DNA of 64,000 bases from Desulfovibrio litoralis DSM 11393 (GCF_900143255.1 NZ_FRDI01000005.1:112410-176409), one strand, 5' to 3'. Positions 28,390-38,565 are shown, numbered from the stretch's first letter. A program made the numbers and translations. Notes: generated from the sequence alone by a model not told the origin.

Positions 28390-29238
28390 ATGATTACTGT
28401 TTTAACAAAAGATATTGAAAACTTAACTCAAGCCACAACCTTAAAAGACTGGGGGCTGGAAAATGAAGAAATCACAACGGAACAAAACATAATTCTTGCC
28501 GGAGAATCAAGTTCAAGCCTTGATCTTGGCTGGCATTTAATAAAAAATAATGCTCTTCCATTTTTCGGTTCTGTTCTTACTTTAAACCAAAGTTCAGGCA
28601 GAGGACAATTAAGACGAAACTGGGTTTCTCCAAAAGGAAATATTTATGCCGCATGGCATCTTCCTTTGGATAATATGACCAAATCACAAGGGGCTGCGGT
28701 GATTATAGGGTCTTTGTTTTGCTCAGCCTTTCAAACGCTGGGTTATAATATTCAACTAAAATGGATCAATGACCTTGTTTTAAACAATAAAAAAATCGGT
28801 GGTATTTTATTAGAAGAAAAAAACGGACACCTTTTAGTCGGAATAGGTATAAATATTAACAGTTTTCCCGATAAAGAACAATTAAGAAAAGACCATGCTC
28901 TTATAGCGAGTTCATTAGCCACAGAAAAACAATATTGTTTCTCTCAAAAAGAACTTTTAAAACTTTGGCTACCCCTTATCCAAGGAGTAACCAATCTCTA
29001 TAATCAACAGATTAAAGACGGTAATCTTCACAATATTTTTAAGATAGCTGAAAAATTTTTAGCTTTTAAAAATCAAAGCGTTGTTATTTTACCGCATGAT
29101 ACAAACAACAATGAAGCCTTACAAGGAGTTATCAATGGTCTTGATCTTGATGGTTCTTTATTGCTAAAAGACAATAACGGTAAACAGCATAAAGTTAATT
29201 ATGGCAGTCTTTTACCTTTTATACAAAAAAGCTCTTAA
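28390..29238 (+). CDS. birA: Biotin-protein ligase
   Basis: Joins biotin to a lysine of biotin-dependent carboxylases via biotinyl-AMP. The 282 residues show LNQSSGRGQLRRNW (biotin/ATP-binding loop with GRG), KWINDLVLNNKKIGGILLEE and GIGININSFP, plus a small C-terminal SH3-like domain. There is no N-terminal HTH, so it is the ligase-only type and not a BirA repressor. AGGAAG precedes the ATG. It is located directly upstream of the pyruvate carboxylase gene, its probable substrate. Confidence 0.93.
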   Translation: MITVLTKDIENLTQATTLKDWGLENEEITTEQNIILAGESSSSLDLGWHLIKNNALPFFGSVLTLNQSSGRGQLRRNWVSPKGNIYAAWHLPLDNMTKSQGAAVIIGSLFCSAFQTLGYNIQLKWINDLVLNNKKIGGILLEEKNGHLLVGIGININSFPDKEQLRKDHALIASSLATEKQYCFSQKELLKLWLPLIQGVTNLYNQQIKDGNLHNIFKIAEKFLAFKNQSVVILPHDTNNNEALQGVINGLDLDGSLLLKDNNGKQHKVNYGSLLPFIQKSS

Positions 29239-29429
29239 ATTTTATTTACATTTCAGCATTTAGACTATAACTTAAGGCTGATTAACACCTAAGCTTATTA
29301 TTAAATTTTTTCAAAAGCTTTGTTGTTAAGTTGTAATAAGGGTAACATACTTATTTTAATGTATTTTTTAGATATTTTAATAATATCAAGGTAACAGCAT
29401 TATATAATTTATTTAAGAAGAGGTTCTTT

Positions 29430-32400
29430 ATGTCTATTAAAAGTTTCGATGACGTATTGGCAGAAGTTAAGGGAAAAGCTATTTTAGTAGCTAACCGCGG
29501 TATTCCGGGTAGACGTATTTGTCGTTCCATCAAAGAACGTTTTGATGCCATAGCCATTTTAACCGCCACAGACACGGATAAAACCTCTCCGGCAGCCTCA
29601 GCGGCACAAGAATTGATGCTTTTAGGCTCAGACCCTCGTGCTTATCTTGATATTGATTATATTATAGCAAAAGCAAAACGTCGTGGCGTTATCGCTATCC
29701 ACCCGGGTTGGGGCTTTGCATCAGAAGACGAAGCGTTTCCGATTAAGTGTAAGGAAGCCGGAATTTTATTTATTGGTTCTGCGGCTGAATCTATGAAACT
29801 TTTAGGAAATAAAGTTGAAGTGCGTAAACTTGCAAAACAACTGGGTATTCCCGTTGTTCCCGGTTCTGACGGTGCTGTTGACGTACCGATTGCGAAAAAA
29901 GTCGCCTCTGAAATTGGCTTTCCGATTATGTTAAAAGCCGAAGGTGGCGGTGGCGGACGTGGTATTTTTGCCGTTCATTCAAAAGAAGAATTGGACGAAG
30001 CCTTTTTTAAAGCTTCTACAATGGCACAAGCCTCTTTCGGAAACCCCAGAGTCTATGTTGAAAAATTATTAACCAATATTCGCCACATAGAAATACAAAT
30101 TATTGCCGACCAATATGGAAACGTATTTGCCTTTGATGAGCGTGATTGTACTATTCAACGTAACAACCAAAAACTCATCGAAATAACCCCTTCTCCTTGG
30201 GCTAATTTTAGCGAAGGTTTAAGAGAAAGATTAAAAGATTACGCACGCACTTTAGTACGCAAAGTTGGTTATTATTCTCTTTGTACTGTTGAATTTTTAG
30301 TTACCGAAGACGGAACTCCGTATTTAATCGAAGTTAATACTCGTCTTCAAGTAGAACACGGTATCACAGAAGCTCGCTACGGAATAGACCTTGTAGAAGA
30401 ACAAATTTCCGTTGCTTTTGGTGGAAGATTACGTTTTAACGAGGCTAATACTCGCCCTGTTCATAACGCTATGCAAGTTAGAATAAACTGTGAAAATCCA
30501 CAAAAACAATTTGCACCAAACTCAGGCTTGGTTGTGCGTTATGTTTCTCCCGGTGGCCCCGGCGTTCGCTTAGATTCAAATATTTGTGCCGGTTATGAGT
30601 TTCCTTCTAACTATGACTCTGCGGCTGCCCTACTTATTACCTACGGTCAAGGCTGGAGTAAGGTTTTAGGGATAATGGAACGTGCTCTCGGAGAATATAC
30701 TATTGGTGGAGTAAAAACAACAATTCCATTCTATCGTCAACTATTAAAAAATCCTAAGTTCCGCGAAGGTACTTATGATACAAACTTTATCGCCAATACA
30801 CCTTCACTAATGCGTTACCTTGACCTTGCACCGGAATCGGAACGTTTAGCCAAGTTAACGGCCGAGATTTCTGCAAGAGGTTATAACCCCTTTGTTCAAT
30901 TAGGTGAATATCGCAACCTTTATTGTCCTAAAATGGCACGCTTTGAACCGGTATTGCCACCTATTCGTTCAGAAATTCAAAAACGCCAATCTCCATATCC
31001 AAAAGATGATCGTAAAGCCTTAATAAGCTTTATCAGAGATTCAGGCGTCGTGCATTTTACTGATTGCACAGGTCGTGATACTACCCAATCAAACAGCGGA
31101 AACCGTTTTAGAGAAGCAGAAGACAGACTTGTTGGTCCATACCTTGACAACTCAAACTTCTTTTCTTTAGAAAACGGTGGCGGAGCCCATTTCCACGTGG
31201 CTATGCTCGCTAATATGACTTATCCGTTCACAGAAGCTGAGGAATGGAATAAGTTTGCACCAAAAACTTTAAAGCAAATTCTGATTCGCTCTACAAACGT
31301 TTTAGGGTATAAACCACAACCCAAAAACTTAATGCAAATGACTGCGGAAATGGTTTGTGAACATTATCATGTAATTCGCTGTTTCGATTTTTTAAACCAT
31401 GTTGACAATATGCGTCCTTTCGCCGAAATCGCATTAAACCGCAAAGACCGTATATTTGAACCGGCTATATCTCTTTCGCCCGGAAACGGCTTTAGCGTTG
31501 AACATTATCTTGATGTTGCCGATGAAATGTTAAAAATGTGTGCAAGTGTCAGCGGTATTTCTAAAGATAAAATCAGCTCTGAAGTGATATTGGGTGTAAA
31601 AGATATGGCAGGGATTGCCTCTCCTACCTATATGACCAATTTGATTACGGCGTTAAGAAAGAAATATCCTGATTTGGTTCTACATTATCATAGACATTGT
31701 ACAGATGGTCTTTTTGTACCTGCTGTCGGTGCTGCGGCAAAAGCCGGAGCTAATATTGTAGATACCGGTATAGGTGCTTCCGTTCGTTGGTATGGTCAAG
31801 GCGATGTGTTATCAACAGCGGCTTACCTTGAAAATGAACTGGGTCTTAAAACAATGATCGATAAAAATGTAATTCGAGATTGTAATTATGTATTAAAACA
31901 AATTATGCCATACTACGATAAATATACAGCTCCTTATTTCCAAGGAGTCGACTATGACGTAGTGGAACACGGTATGCCGGGCGGTGCAACCTCTTCTTCT
32001 CAAGAAGGAGCAATGAAGCAAGGTTATATTCGCTTATTGCCTCATATGCTTCACTTTTTGACTTCTACCAGAAAGATTGTACGCTATCATGACGTTACTC
32101 CGGGGTCTCAAATAACATGGAATACGGCGTTTTTAGCTGTAACTAGTGCCTTTAAACGTGGCGGAGAAGAAGAAGTTGCTTATCTTTTAAAGGTAATGGA
32201 AGAAACTTGTAATACGCCCGAAAAACAACTCACCCCGCAAATGAAGGAAGAAAGACTGATCATTTACCGTGATTGTAATGATGCGTTTAAAGACTTATTG
32301 TTAGGTAAGTTTGGAAAACTGCCTTTAGGTTTTCCTGCTGACTGGGTATATCAAAGTGCCTTTGGCAACGAGTGGGAAAAAGCAATTAAAAAGAGAGTTG

Positions 32401-33173
32401 AAAAATCTCCTCTTGAATCACTAAATGATATTGATATAGAAGCAGAAAACAAACACTTAAACGAAATTCTACATCGCAAAGCGAATAAAGAAGAGTTGGT
32501 TATGTATCTTAACCACCCGGCTGACGCCATTAAAACAATAGAGTTTCAACAAACCTACGGCGACCCAAACAGATTGCCTCTTGATATTTGGTTTGAAGGG
32601 CTTTCGGTCGGTGAAGAATTAAACTTTACTGATACTAAAGGAAAGCCTCACCATTTAAGCATTTTAAGCATTCAACCACCGGATAATAACGGTATTTCTG
32701 TCGTGCGTTATTTCCTTGATTCTGAAATAATGTCCGTTGATGTACAGGTAGCAAAGGCTACTTCTACCAACGAAAAAGGTTTGGTAAAAGCAGACCCCAA
32801 TAATGAATATCATATCGCCGCACCAAGTAACGGAGATATGTGGGTTATGTATGTAAGCCCCGGTGATATAGTAAAAGCCGGCGAAGAAATATGTAATATT
32901 TCTATTATGAAACAAGAAAAAGCGGTTGTATCACCTGTTTCCGGATTAGTTAAACGAGTTTTAAAAACGGCAGATTATAAGGAAAGCAAACAGATGATTC
33001 CGGTTAAAGAAGGTGAGTTGTTAGTAGAACTTGCCCCTGTGCCTGCTATTTGTCCGAATAAAGCTTGTCATAAACCTATCTCTATCGAAGGAATAGATTT
33101 TTGCCCTTATTGCGGATATAAATTGCCAAACAACACAACCACACAAGACACAAAAAAATCAACCAAAAAGTAA
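29430..33173 (+). CDS. pyc: Pyruvate carboxylase-like protein, divergent, with C-terminal zinc ribbon
   Basis: A 1247-residue protein with the order of one-chain pyruvate carboxylase: biotin carboxylase (about 1-480; ILVANRGIPGRRI, AIHPGWGFASE, EGGGGRGI, EVNTRLQVEHGITEA), carboxyltransferase (about 540-850), and biotinyl domain (about 1125-1200). In the carboxyltransferase DCTGRDTTQS replaces the usual DTTMRDAHQS and HYHRHCTDG replaces HTHDTSG, while VKDMAG is kept. The biotinyl site reads IMKQE (K1161) instead of the usual MKM. A tail with C1208, C1213, C1225 and C1228 looks like a zinc ribbon not usual in the family. It would form oxaloacetate from pyruvate. It follows birA and precedes the PEP synthase. 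Confidence 0.88.
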   Translation: MSIKSFDDVLAEVKGKAILVANRGIPGRRICRSIKERFDAIAILTATDTDKTSPAASAAQELMLLGSDPRAYLDIDYIIAKAKRRGVIAIHPGWGFASEDEAFPIKCKEAGILFIGSAAESMKLLGNKVEVRKLAKQLGIPVVPGSDGAVDVPIAKKVASEIGFPIMLKAEGGGGGRGIFAVHSKEELDEAFFKASTMAQASFGNPRVYVEKLLTNIRHIEIQIIADQYGNVFAFDERDCTIQRNNQKLIEITPSPWANFSEGLRERLKDYARTLVRKVGYYSLCTVEFLVTEDGTPYLIEVNTRLQVEHGITEARYGIDLVEEQISVAFGGRLRFNEANTRPVHNAMQVRINCENPQKQFAPNSGLVVRYVSPGGPGVRLDSNICAGYEFPSNYDSAAALLITYGQGWSKVLGIMERALGEYTIGGVKTTIPFYRQLLKNPKFREGTYDTNFIANTPSLMRYLDLAPESERLAKLTAEISARGYNPFVQLGEYRNLYCPKMARFEPVLPPIRSEIQKRQSPYPKDDRKALISFIRDSGVVHFTDCTGRDTTQSNSGNRFREAEDRLVGPYLDNSNFFSLENGGGAHFHVAMLANMTYPFTEAEEWNKFAPKTLKQILIRSTNVLGYKPQPKNLMQMTAEMVCEHYHVIRCFDFLNHVDNMRPFAEIALNRKDRIFEPAISLSPGNGFSVEHYLDVADEMLKMCASVSGISKDKISSEVILGVKDMAGIASPTYMTNLITALRKKYPDLVLHYHRHCTDGLFVPAVGAAAKAGANIVDTGIGASVRWYGQGDVLSTAAYLENELGLKTMIDKNVIRDCNYVLKQIMPYYDKYTAPYFQGVDYDVVEHGMPGGATSSSQEGAMKQGYIRLLPHMLHFLTSTRKIVRYHDVTPGSQITWNTAFLAVTSAFKRGGEEEVAYLLKVMEETCNTPEKQLTPQMKEERLIIYRDCNDAFKDLLLGKFGKLPLGFPADWVYQSAFGNEWEKAIKKRVEKSPLESLNDIDIEAENKHLNEILHRKANKEELVMYLNHPADAIKTIEFQQTYGDPNRLPLDIWFEGLSVGEELNFTDTKGKPHHLSILSIQPPDNNGISVVRYFLDSEIMSVDVQVAKATSTNEKGLVKADPNNEYHIAAPSNGDMWVMYVSPGDIVKAGEEICNISIMKQEKAVVSPVSGLVKRVLKTADYKESKQMIPVKEGELLVELAPVPAICPNKACHKPISIEGIDFCPYCGYKLPNNTTTQDTKKSTKK

Positions 33174-33201
33174 ACATTAAAAACTTGCTTAAGATAAAAG
33201 A

Positions 33202-33230
33202 TTGACGAGTTTAGAAACACAAAGTATTAT
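33202..33230 (+). promoter_or_regulatory. Sigma-70 promoter for the PEP synthase gene
   Basis: TTGACG at 33202-33207 and TATTAT at 33225-33230, with a 17-base spacer. Transcription would start near 33237, at the edge of a long inverted repeat. Confidence 0.65.
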
Positions 33231-33236
33231 AAAAAA

Positions 33237-33282
33237 AGTATATACATATTTTATTTGAAACAAGATAAAATATGTATATACT
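33237..33282. promoter_or_regulatory. 17-base perfect inverted repeat at the predicted transcript start
   Basis: AGTATATACATATTTTA (33237-33253) and TAAAATATGTATATACT (33266-33282) around a 12-base loop. There is no T-run on the plus strand, so it is not a clean terminator for the carboxylase gene. It could be a leader hairpin or an operator. Confidence 0.65.
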
Positions 33283-33342
33283 TACTGTTAATGTTAATTT
33301 TATTTAAAATGATTTTTTCTCCAATCCACTAGGGAGGATCGA

Positions 33343-36300
33343 ATGTCTAAAAAGGATAAGACTAATTCAACAGCTCAAGATTCCGAGTTAAAAGACAACA
33401 AACAAAAAAACGCTAAAGGGGCTAATGTTGAGATGATAGCACAAAAGTTGGTCTTAACTGGTGCAGATATTGAGAGTATTGGAGAAGAGGCTGAACTTTT
33501 AGTTGGCGGAAAAAACTATAATACCGCTATAATCAGCCAAGTTAAAGAAATTAAAGCCCCACAGTTTAGGGCTGTTTCCGCTAAAGCCTTTGAAAAAGTT
33601 TTAGACGAAACAAAATTAAACGGCGGACAAGTAAGAGCTATTGTTGATCGTGAATATAAAAGAATAGACTGGCTTGACCCTGAAATTAGCAGTGATCCTG
33701 AATTTTTACAAAAATTTGTTCGTAGCCTCGGGAATATGATCAGAGAAGATCGCCTTGCCAAACAAACCGAACAACAAACCAAAACACGCTCATTTATCAA
33801 TAACGTTGTTGAGGGTTTTGCAACCTCTCCCGAAGGAATCGACCAGCTTAGAAAACGCTCTATTTTAGTACAAGCAGCCATCTTGTCTATTGATCTTCCC
33901 CAAGAAGTAGACCAAGCGGTACGCCAAGCTTACCAAGATATATGTAACGAAGCAGGCGAAGAAGATGTTCCCGTTGCCGTGCGTTCTTCTGCTGCCGGTG
34001 AAGATTCTCGCAAAAAAGCTTTTGCGGGTCTTCAAGATACCTATCTCAATATGGTCGGAGGAGACAACGTTGTTTTAGCCTATCACTGGGACTGTTCCTC
34101 TGCTTATAACTTACGCAGTATGACTTATAGACGTGAAGCAATTTTAGACGCCCTTGCCCTTGCAGAAGAAACGGGAGACGAAAATATCGCCATTCAAGCA
34201 AAGCAAGAATGGGCAATAGAAAACACCTCTCTCTCTGTTTGTATGATGCGTATGATTAACCCGGTAATCGCAGGAACAGCGTTCTCGGCTGATACCGCAA
34301 CGGGTTGTCGCGGAACGGATAGAAAAGACCTTGTTTCTATTGATTCCTCTTATGGTCTTGGCGAATCTATCGTTGGCGGAATGGTTACTCCCGATAAATA
34401 TTATGTATTTCAAAGAGAAGACGGAGCCGAAGTCGTTATTCGCCAAATGGGTTCTAAAACAATGAAGATTGTTTATGATGAAGCCGGCGGAACAAAAAAA
34501 GTAAAAGTGCCTGAAAATGAAGTCTTTCGTTGGTCTTTATCCATGTCTCTTGCGGAACGTATCGCAAAAGGCGTTAGAGCCATCAGTAAAGCTTATGACA
34601 GCATGATTATGGATTCTGAATTTTGCATAGATGCAAATGAAGAATTATGGTTCGTTCAAGCTCGTCCGGAAACTCGTTGGAATGAAGAATTTGAACAACA
34701 TCCAAACACAATATTCATGCGTCGCCACGAAGTTGACCCGAAAGCTGTTGCCAATGCCGAACTATTATTAGAGGGCAACGGAGCTTCCCGAGGAGCAGGT
34801 CAAGGAACTGTACGTTTTTTACGCTCTGCCCTTGAACTTAACCGCATAAACAAAGGCGATATTTTAGCCGCAGAACGCACAGACCCAGATATGGTTCCGG
34901 GAATGCGAGTTGCTTCGGCTATTTTAGCAGACGTTGGCGGAGATACTTCTCATGCGGCTATTACCTCTCGTGAACTTGGAATTCCGGCGGTAATCGGCAT
35001 ACAAAAAGTTGAATTGTTAAGAGCTTTAGACGGACAAGAAGTTACTGTTGATGGAACAACAGGACGAGCATATAGAGGGCTTTTACCTTTAAAAGAAGTC
35101 GGTGGCGAGCTTGATTTAAGCACAATACCCCCTACTAAAACAAAAGTCGGTCTCGTTCTCGCAGATGTTAGTCAGGCAATGTTCCTTTCTCGACTACGCA
35201 ATATTGACGACTTTGAAGTTGGTTTATTGCGTGCCGAATTTATGCTTGGCAACATAGGTATACACCCTTTAGCTCTTGAAGCTTATGATAACGGTGAATT
35301 ACAAGCCGTTGTTCAAGACCAATTAAAAGTTCTCAATAATCAATTAACAAAAACATTAAGGGAACAGCTCAACTCGGGTTTAATCAATATCAATATTAAA
35401 TTACGCGAATATGTTGGTGCTATTACCGGCTTATCTGATGATATTGCCAAAACACACCATGAGTTATCTGTTGAAAATACTACGCCTAATGAATCAATGG
35501 CGGCTCACCGTAAGTTAAGAGAGCTTGAATCAAAGCTTGATGATTATGTTGAAAAAGCTAGCCACCGCTTAGATTTATTAAAAACCACTACGGACTTAGA
35601 AGCACATATCCGCTATGTTATGGGTTTTGATGATGAACTTGCCCTATTATTTGGAACAGATTCTGAAACCATACGCAGACGTAGCGAAATAGAACAACAA
35701 GTCAGTGAAATGGCTGAATATGCAAGACAAAAAGAACTTGTATTAGAAGCCTTAAACGAAATCGGAGACCTAAGAGCCGAAGTCGCTATGCGTAGCGGAC
35801 TACAAAAACAATTAGACTCTGTTAGAACTATTCCTGATAAAATTAAAGAGCTTATTCGCTCTAAAGGTTATCGTTCAGGCAAAGAACACTATGTCCAAAC
35901 TCTTTCTCAAGGTTTGGCTCTCTTCGCCATGGCATTTTACGGAAAAGACATAATTTATCGTACAACAGACTTTAAATCCAACGAATATTGCAACTTGCTT
36001 GGCGGTTTATTGTTTGAACATCAAGAAGACAACCCAATGCTTGGTTGGCGAGGCGTTTCTCGTAACCTCCACGATTGGGAGCTTGAAGCCTTTAAACTGG
36101 CTCGTGGTGTATATGGTGGAAAAAACTTGCAAATTATGCTTCCTTTCGTCAGAACTCTCGAGCAAGCAAGAAGTATGCGTGCCTATCTCGAACAAGTTCA
36201 TAAACTCAAAAGTGGCGAAGACGGCTTAAAAATTATCTTGATGTCTGAAATTCCAAGTAACGCTATCTTAGCCAAAGAGTATCTCAAAGAATTTGACGGA

Positions 36301-36954
36301 TTTTCTATCGGTTCTAATGATATGACTCAAATGGTTCTGGCAACAGACAGAGATAATGCTAGATTATCACATATTTACGATGAAGAAGATCCGGCTGTTA
36401 TTTGGGCGATTTTAGTTACAATCTTCTCAGGTCAAAAATTTGGTAAAAAAGTCGGCTTCTGCGGACAAGGTGTTTCAAACAGTAAAATTATCAGGGGAAT
36501 TGTGGCAATTGTCGGAATTTGTTCTGCATCTGTTGTACCTGATACTTATCATCAAACTAAAATAGATTTAGCCGCAATCGAAGCTGAAAATATAAGCGTT
36601 GACAAACTAGGAGAGTGGATACAAGCTCAACATCTTGAAAACGCAAAACAGCTTTTAATTAAACATAATTATGAACATATTCTAAAAAAATATAACCAAC
36701 CGGAAGAACTCGTTGAATGGTATGAAGGCGAACTCTCTCGCTTGCAAGGATTTTTACGAGAAAGCTTAGAAACTCCAAAAGAACGCTTTTACAGGCAAGA
36801 GTTGGAACAGTTTAGAAGAATCTTCCATAAACCTGTTATTTATGCGGCGTGGGACTGGAAGAAAACAGTTGAAGATGCCCTTTCTCAAGCCGGTTTTAAA
36901 TCGTTTGAAGAACAAGCAAGAGCCTTGGCTGAACAACGCAAAAAGAAATGGTAA
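33343..36954 (+). CDS. Long PEP synthase / pyruvate phosphate dikinase-like protein
   Basis: A 1203-residue PEP-utilising enzyme, about 400 residues longer than ordinary PpsA. The N-terminal ATP-grasp domain has AVRSSAAGEDSRKKAFAG and DSSYGLGESIVGGMV. The phosphohistidine domain has the catalytic H537 in GGDTSHAAITSREL. The C-terminal TIM barrel has MLPFVRT, GSNDMTQMVLATDRD and C1040 in GFCGQG. A helical insert fills about residues 660-860 between the swivelling domain and the barrel, and the C-terminus is a further helical tail. It likely makes PEP from pyruvate for gluconeogenesis. It follows the carboxylase gene, with its own promoter. Confidence 0.88.
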   Translation: MSKKDKTNSTAQDSELKDNKQKNAKGANVEMIAQKLVLTGADIESIGEEAELLVGGKNYNTAIISQVKEIKAPQFRAVSAKAFEKVLDETKLNGGQVRAIVDREYKRIDWLDPEISSDPEFLQKFVRSLGNMIREDRLAKQTEQQTKTRSFINNVVEGFATSPEGIDQLRKRSILVQAAILSIDLPQEVDQAVRQAYQDICNEAGEEDVPVAVRSSAAGEDSRKKAFAGLQDTYLNMVGGDNVVLAYHWDCSSAYNLRSMTYRREAILDALALAEETGDENIAIQAKQEWAIENTSLSVCMMRMINPVIAGTAFSADTATGCRGTDRKDLVSIDSSYGLGESIVGGMVTPDKYYVFQREDGAEVVIRQMGSKTMKIVYDEAGGTKKVKVPENEVFRWSLSMSLAERIAKGVRAISKAYDSMIMDSEFCIDANEELWFVQARPETRWNEEFEQHPNTIFMRRHEVDPKAVANAELLLEGNGASRGAGQGTVRFLRSALELNRINKGDILAAERTDPDMVPGMRVASAILADVGGDTSHAAITSRELGIPAVIGIQKVELLRALDGQEVTVDGTTGRAYRGLLPLKEVGGELDLSTIPPTKTKVGLVLADVSQAMFLSRLRNIDDFEVGLLRAEFMLGNIGIHPLALEAYDNGELQAVVQDQLKVLNNQLTKTLREQLNSGLININIKLREYVGAITGLSDDIAKTHHELSVENTTPNESMAAHRKLRELESKLDDYVEKASHRLDLLKTTTDLEAHIRYVMGFDDELALLFGTDSETIRRRSEIEQQVSEMAEYARQKELVLEALNEIGDLRAEVAMRSGLQKQLDSVRTIPDKIKELIRSKGYRSGKEHYVQTLSQGLALFAMAFYGKDIIYRTTDFKSNEYCNLLGGLLFEHQEDNPMLGWRGVSRNLHDWELEAFKLARGVYGGKNLQIMLPFVRTLEQARSMRAYLEQVHKLKSGEDGLKIILMSEIPSNAILAKEYLKEFDGFSIGSNDMTQMVLATDRDNARLSHIYDEEDPAVIWAILVTIFSGQKFGKKVGFCGQGVSNSKIIRGIVAIVGICSASVVPDTYHQTKIDLAAIEAENISVDKLGEWIQAQHLENAKQLLIKHNYEHILKKYNQPEELVEWYEGELSRLQGFLRESLETPKERFYRQELEQFRRIFHKPVIYAAWDWKKTVEDALSQAGFKSFEEQARALAEQRKKKW

Positions 36955-36966
36955 GATAAATTAAAG

Positions 36967-37006
36967 AATAAGGTTTGTAGAAAAAATACTTTTTACAAAC
37001 CTTATT
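36967..37006 (+). terminator. Terminator-like hairpin after the PEP synthase gene
   Basis: AATAAGGTTTGTA pairs with TACAAACCTTATT (13 bases). The tail is only moderately T-rich. Confidence 0.65.
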
Positions 37007-37040
37007 TCGTTAAAAAATTCTATAAAATATTATCAAAAAA

Positions 37041-38507
37041 ATGAAAAAAATAGTTATCTCTGCATTATCCGGAAGCACCGGAAAAACATTTGTTACACTC
37101 GGCTTAATGCGTGCTTTTACACGTCGTGGACTTAAAGTACGTGCTTTTAAAAAAGGTCCTGATTATATTGATACAGCTTGGCATAGTCTTGCAACAAGGT
37201 TAACAGCTTGTAATCTTGACCCTTTTTTTATGTCTCCTCAACAAATTAAAGAGCTTTTTATAAAACGTATGCTCTTTAACTATAGCGGAGAAGAAGATTT
37301 TGAAAAACCTTGTGATTTAGCAATAATAGAAGGTAATCGAGGTTTGTTTGACGGATTAGATACAGAAGGTAGTTGTTCTACCGCCTATCTTGCCAAAACA
37401 TTACAAGCCCCCGTTATTTTACTGATAAACGTCACCAAAATGACTCGTACAATTGCCGCTATTGTTAATGGTTGCGAAACATTTGACCCCGAACTCAATA
37501 TTGTCGGAATTATTGCCAATAAGACAGGTAGCCAAAGACATGGCAAACTTTTAAACGATTGCGTCAAAAAATATTGCAAAACAGAGTTCTTAGGTTTTTT
37601 ACCAAGACTTGTGGCAAATCCTATTTTAGAAAGAGACACAGGTTTAATTGAATTGGCTGAAATGGAAAAGATAGACAAAACTTTAGATGAATTAGCAGAT
37701 TTTGTTGAAGCACATCTCAACCTCGATCAAATTTTAGAACTCGCCTCCGTTGAAAATGATGAATCAGAACAAATAACTACAAAAATTTTAACCAATCAGC
37801 TAAAAAACCATATTAAACCTTTTTCTCCATCAATCAATATTGGATATATTCAGGACAATTTTTTAGGACACCTTTATCCTGAAAATTTGGAAGCCTTAAA
37901 AGAAACCGGAGCAAAGCTAAGTAAGCTGACTCTAAATAATACAAACAATTGGAATAATATCAACGGACTATATATTCCAAGCGGTAGCGTTGAAGCGTTT
38001 ATAGACAGTCTTAATAATTTACTACAAACTCCAAACGGTATAAATTTTTGGAATGAAATAATGAATGTTTTAAAAGATTTAAGCAATAAAAACATTCCAA
38101 TCTACACAGAAGGCATTGCCGGTTGGCTTTTAGCCGAAAAACTTATTATCAAAGATAAAACATATGCCATGTCAGGCGTTTTTCCACTTACAGCACATCA
38201 TAACCACAAAAAACGAGGGCTTGGATATGTAGTGGCAACAACAAAACAAAGCCCTTTTTTTGATAACAATACTAAAGTTTTAGGACATGAATTTAATTAC
38301 ACGAACTGGACTTTAAACAAACAAACTTTGGTTAATCATGCATTTGAACTTTCTAAAGGAAGTGGACTATATAAAAACGACAACAGTTTAGTTATAGATG
38401 GGCTTTTTATTAATAATACTCAGCTTAACTCAACCCAAATACATAGTTTTGCAAATATTCAATGGGCGGAACATTTTGTCAACCTCGCAAAAAGCAATTT
38501 CAAATAA
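37041..38507 (+). CDS. cbiA: Cobyrinate a,c-diamide synthase homologue lacking the amidotransferase cysteine
   Basis: A 488-residue CbiA/CobB-type protein, which amidates the a and c side chains of cobyrinate in B12 synthesis using ATP and glutamine. The ATP-binding half is typical: SALSGSTGKTFVTLGL, KKGPDYIDTAWH, and IIEGNRGLFDGLD. In the C-terminal glutaminase half, however, the usual ECGG nucleophile motif reads EGIAG (357-361), so no catalytic cysteine is present, and the oxyanion region is IPSGSVEAF. The GHEF histidine (H416) is kept. It may use free ammonia, or have lost this role. The ATG lacks a strong ribosome site. cobO lies 2.1 kb downstream. Confidence 0.85.
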   Translation: MKKIVISALSGSTGKTFVTLGLMRAFTRRGLKVRAFKKGPDYIDTAWHSLATRLTACNLDPFFMSPQQIKELFIKRMLFNYSGEEDFEKPCDLAIIEGNRGLFDGLDTEGSCSTAYLAKTLQAPVILLINVTKMTRTIAAIVNGCETFDPELNIVGIIANKTGSQRHGKLLNDCVKKYCKTEFLGFLPRLVANPILERDTGLIELAEMEKIDKTLDELADFVEAHLNLDQILELASVENDESEQITTKILTNQLKNHIKPFSPSINIGYIQDNFLGHLYPENLEALKETGAKLSKLTLNNTNNWNNINGLYIPSGSVEAFIDSLNNLLQTPNGINFWNEIMNVLKDLSNKNIPIYTEGIAGWLLAEKLIIKDKTYAMSGVFPLTAHHNHKKRGLGYVVATTKQSPFFDNNTKVLGHEFNYTNWTLNKQTLVNHAFELSKGSGLYKNDNSLVIDGLFINNTQLNSTQIHSFANIQWAEHFVNLAKSNFK

Positions 38508-38535
38508 AACAGTTAGTTGCTTATTTTAAATTATA

Positions 38536-38565
38536 TTGACAACTATACTAAAAAAATATTAATAT
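38536..38565 (+). promoter_or_regulatory. Sigma-70 promoter for the cytochrome c3 gene
   Basis: TTGACA at 38536-38541 and TAATAT at 38560-38565, with an 18-base spacer, followed by AAGGAGG before the ATG at 38607. Confidence 0.65.

Noticed and set aside
36950..37041. Cobalamin riboswitch before the cbiA gene
   Set aside because: The gap is too short, is largely taken by a simple hairpin, and no B12-box sequence is present.
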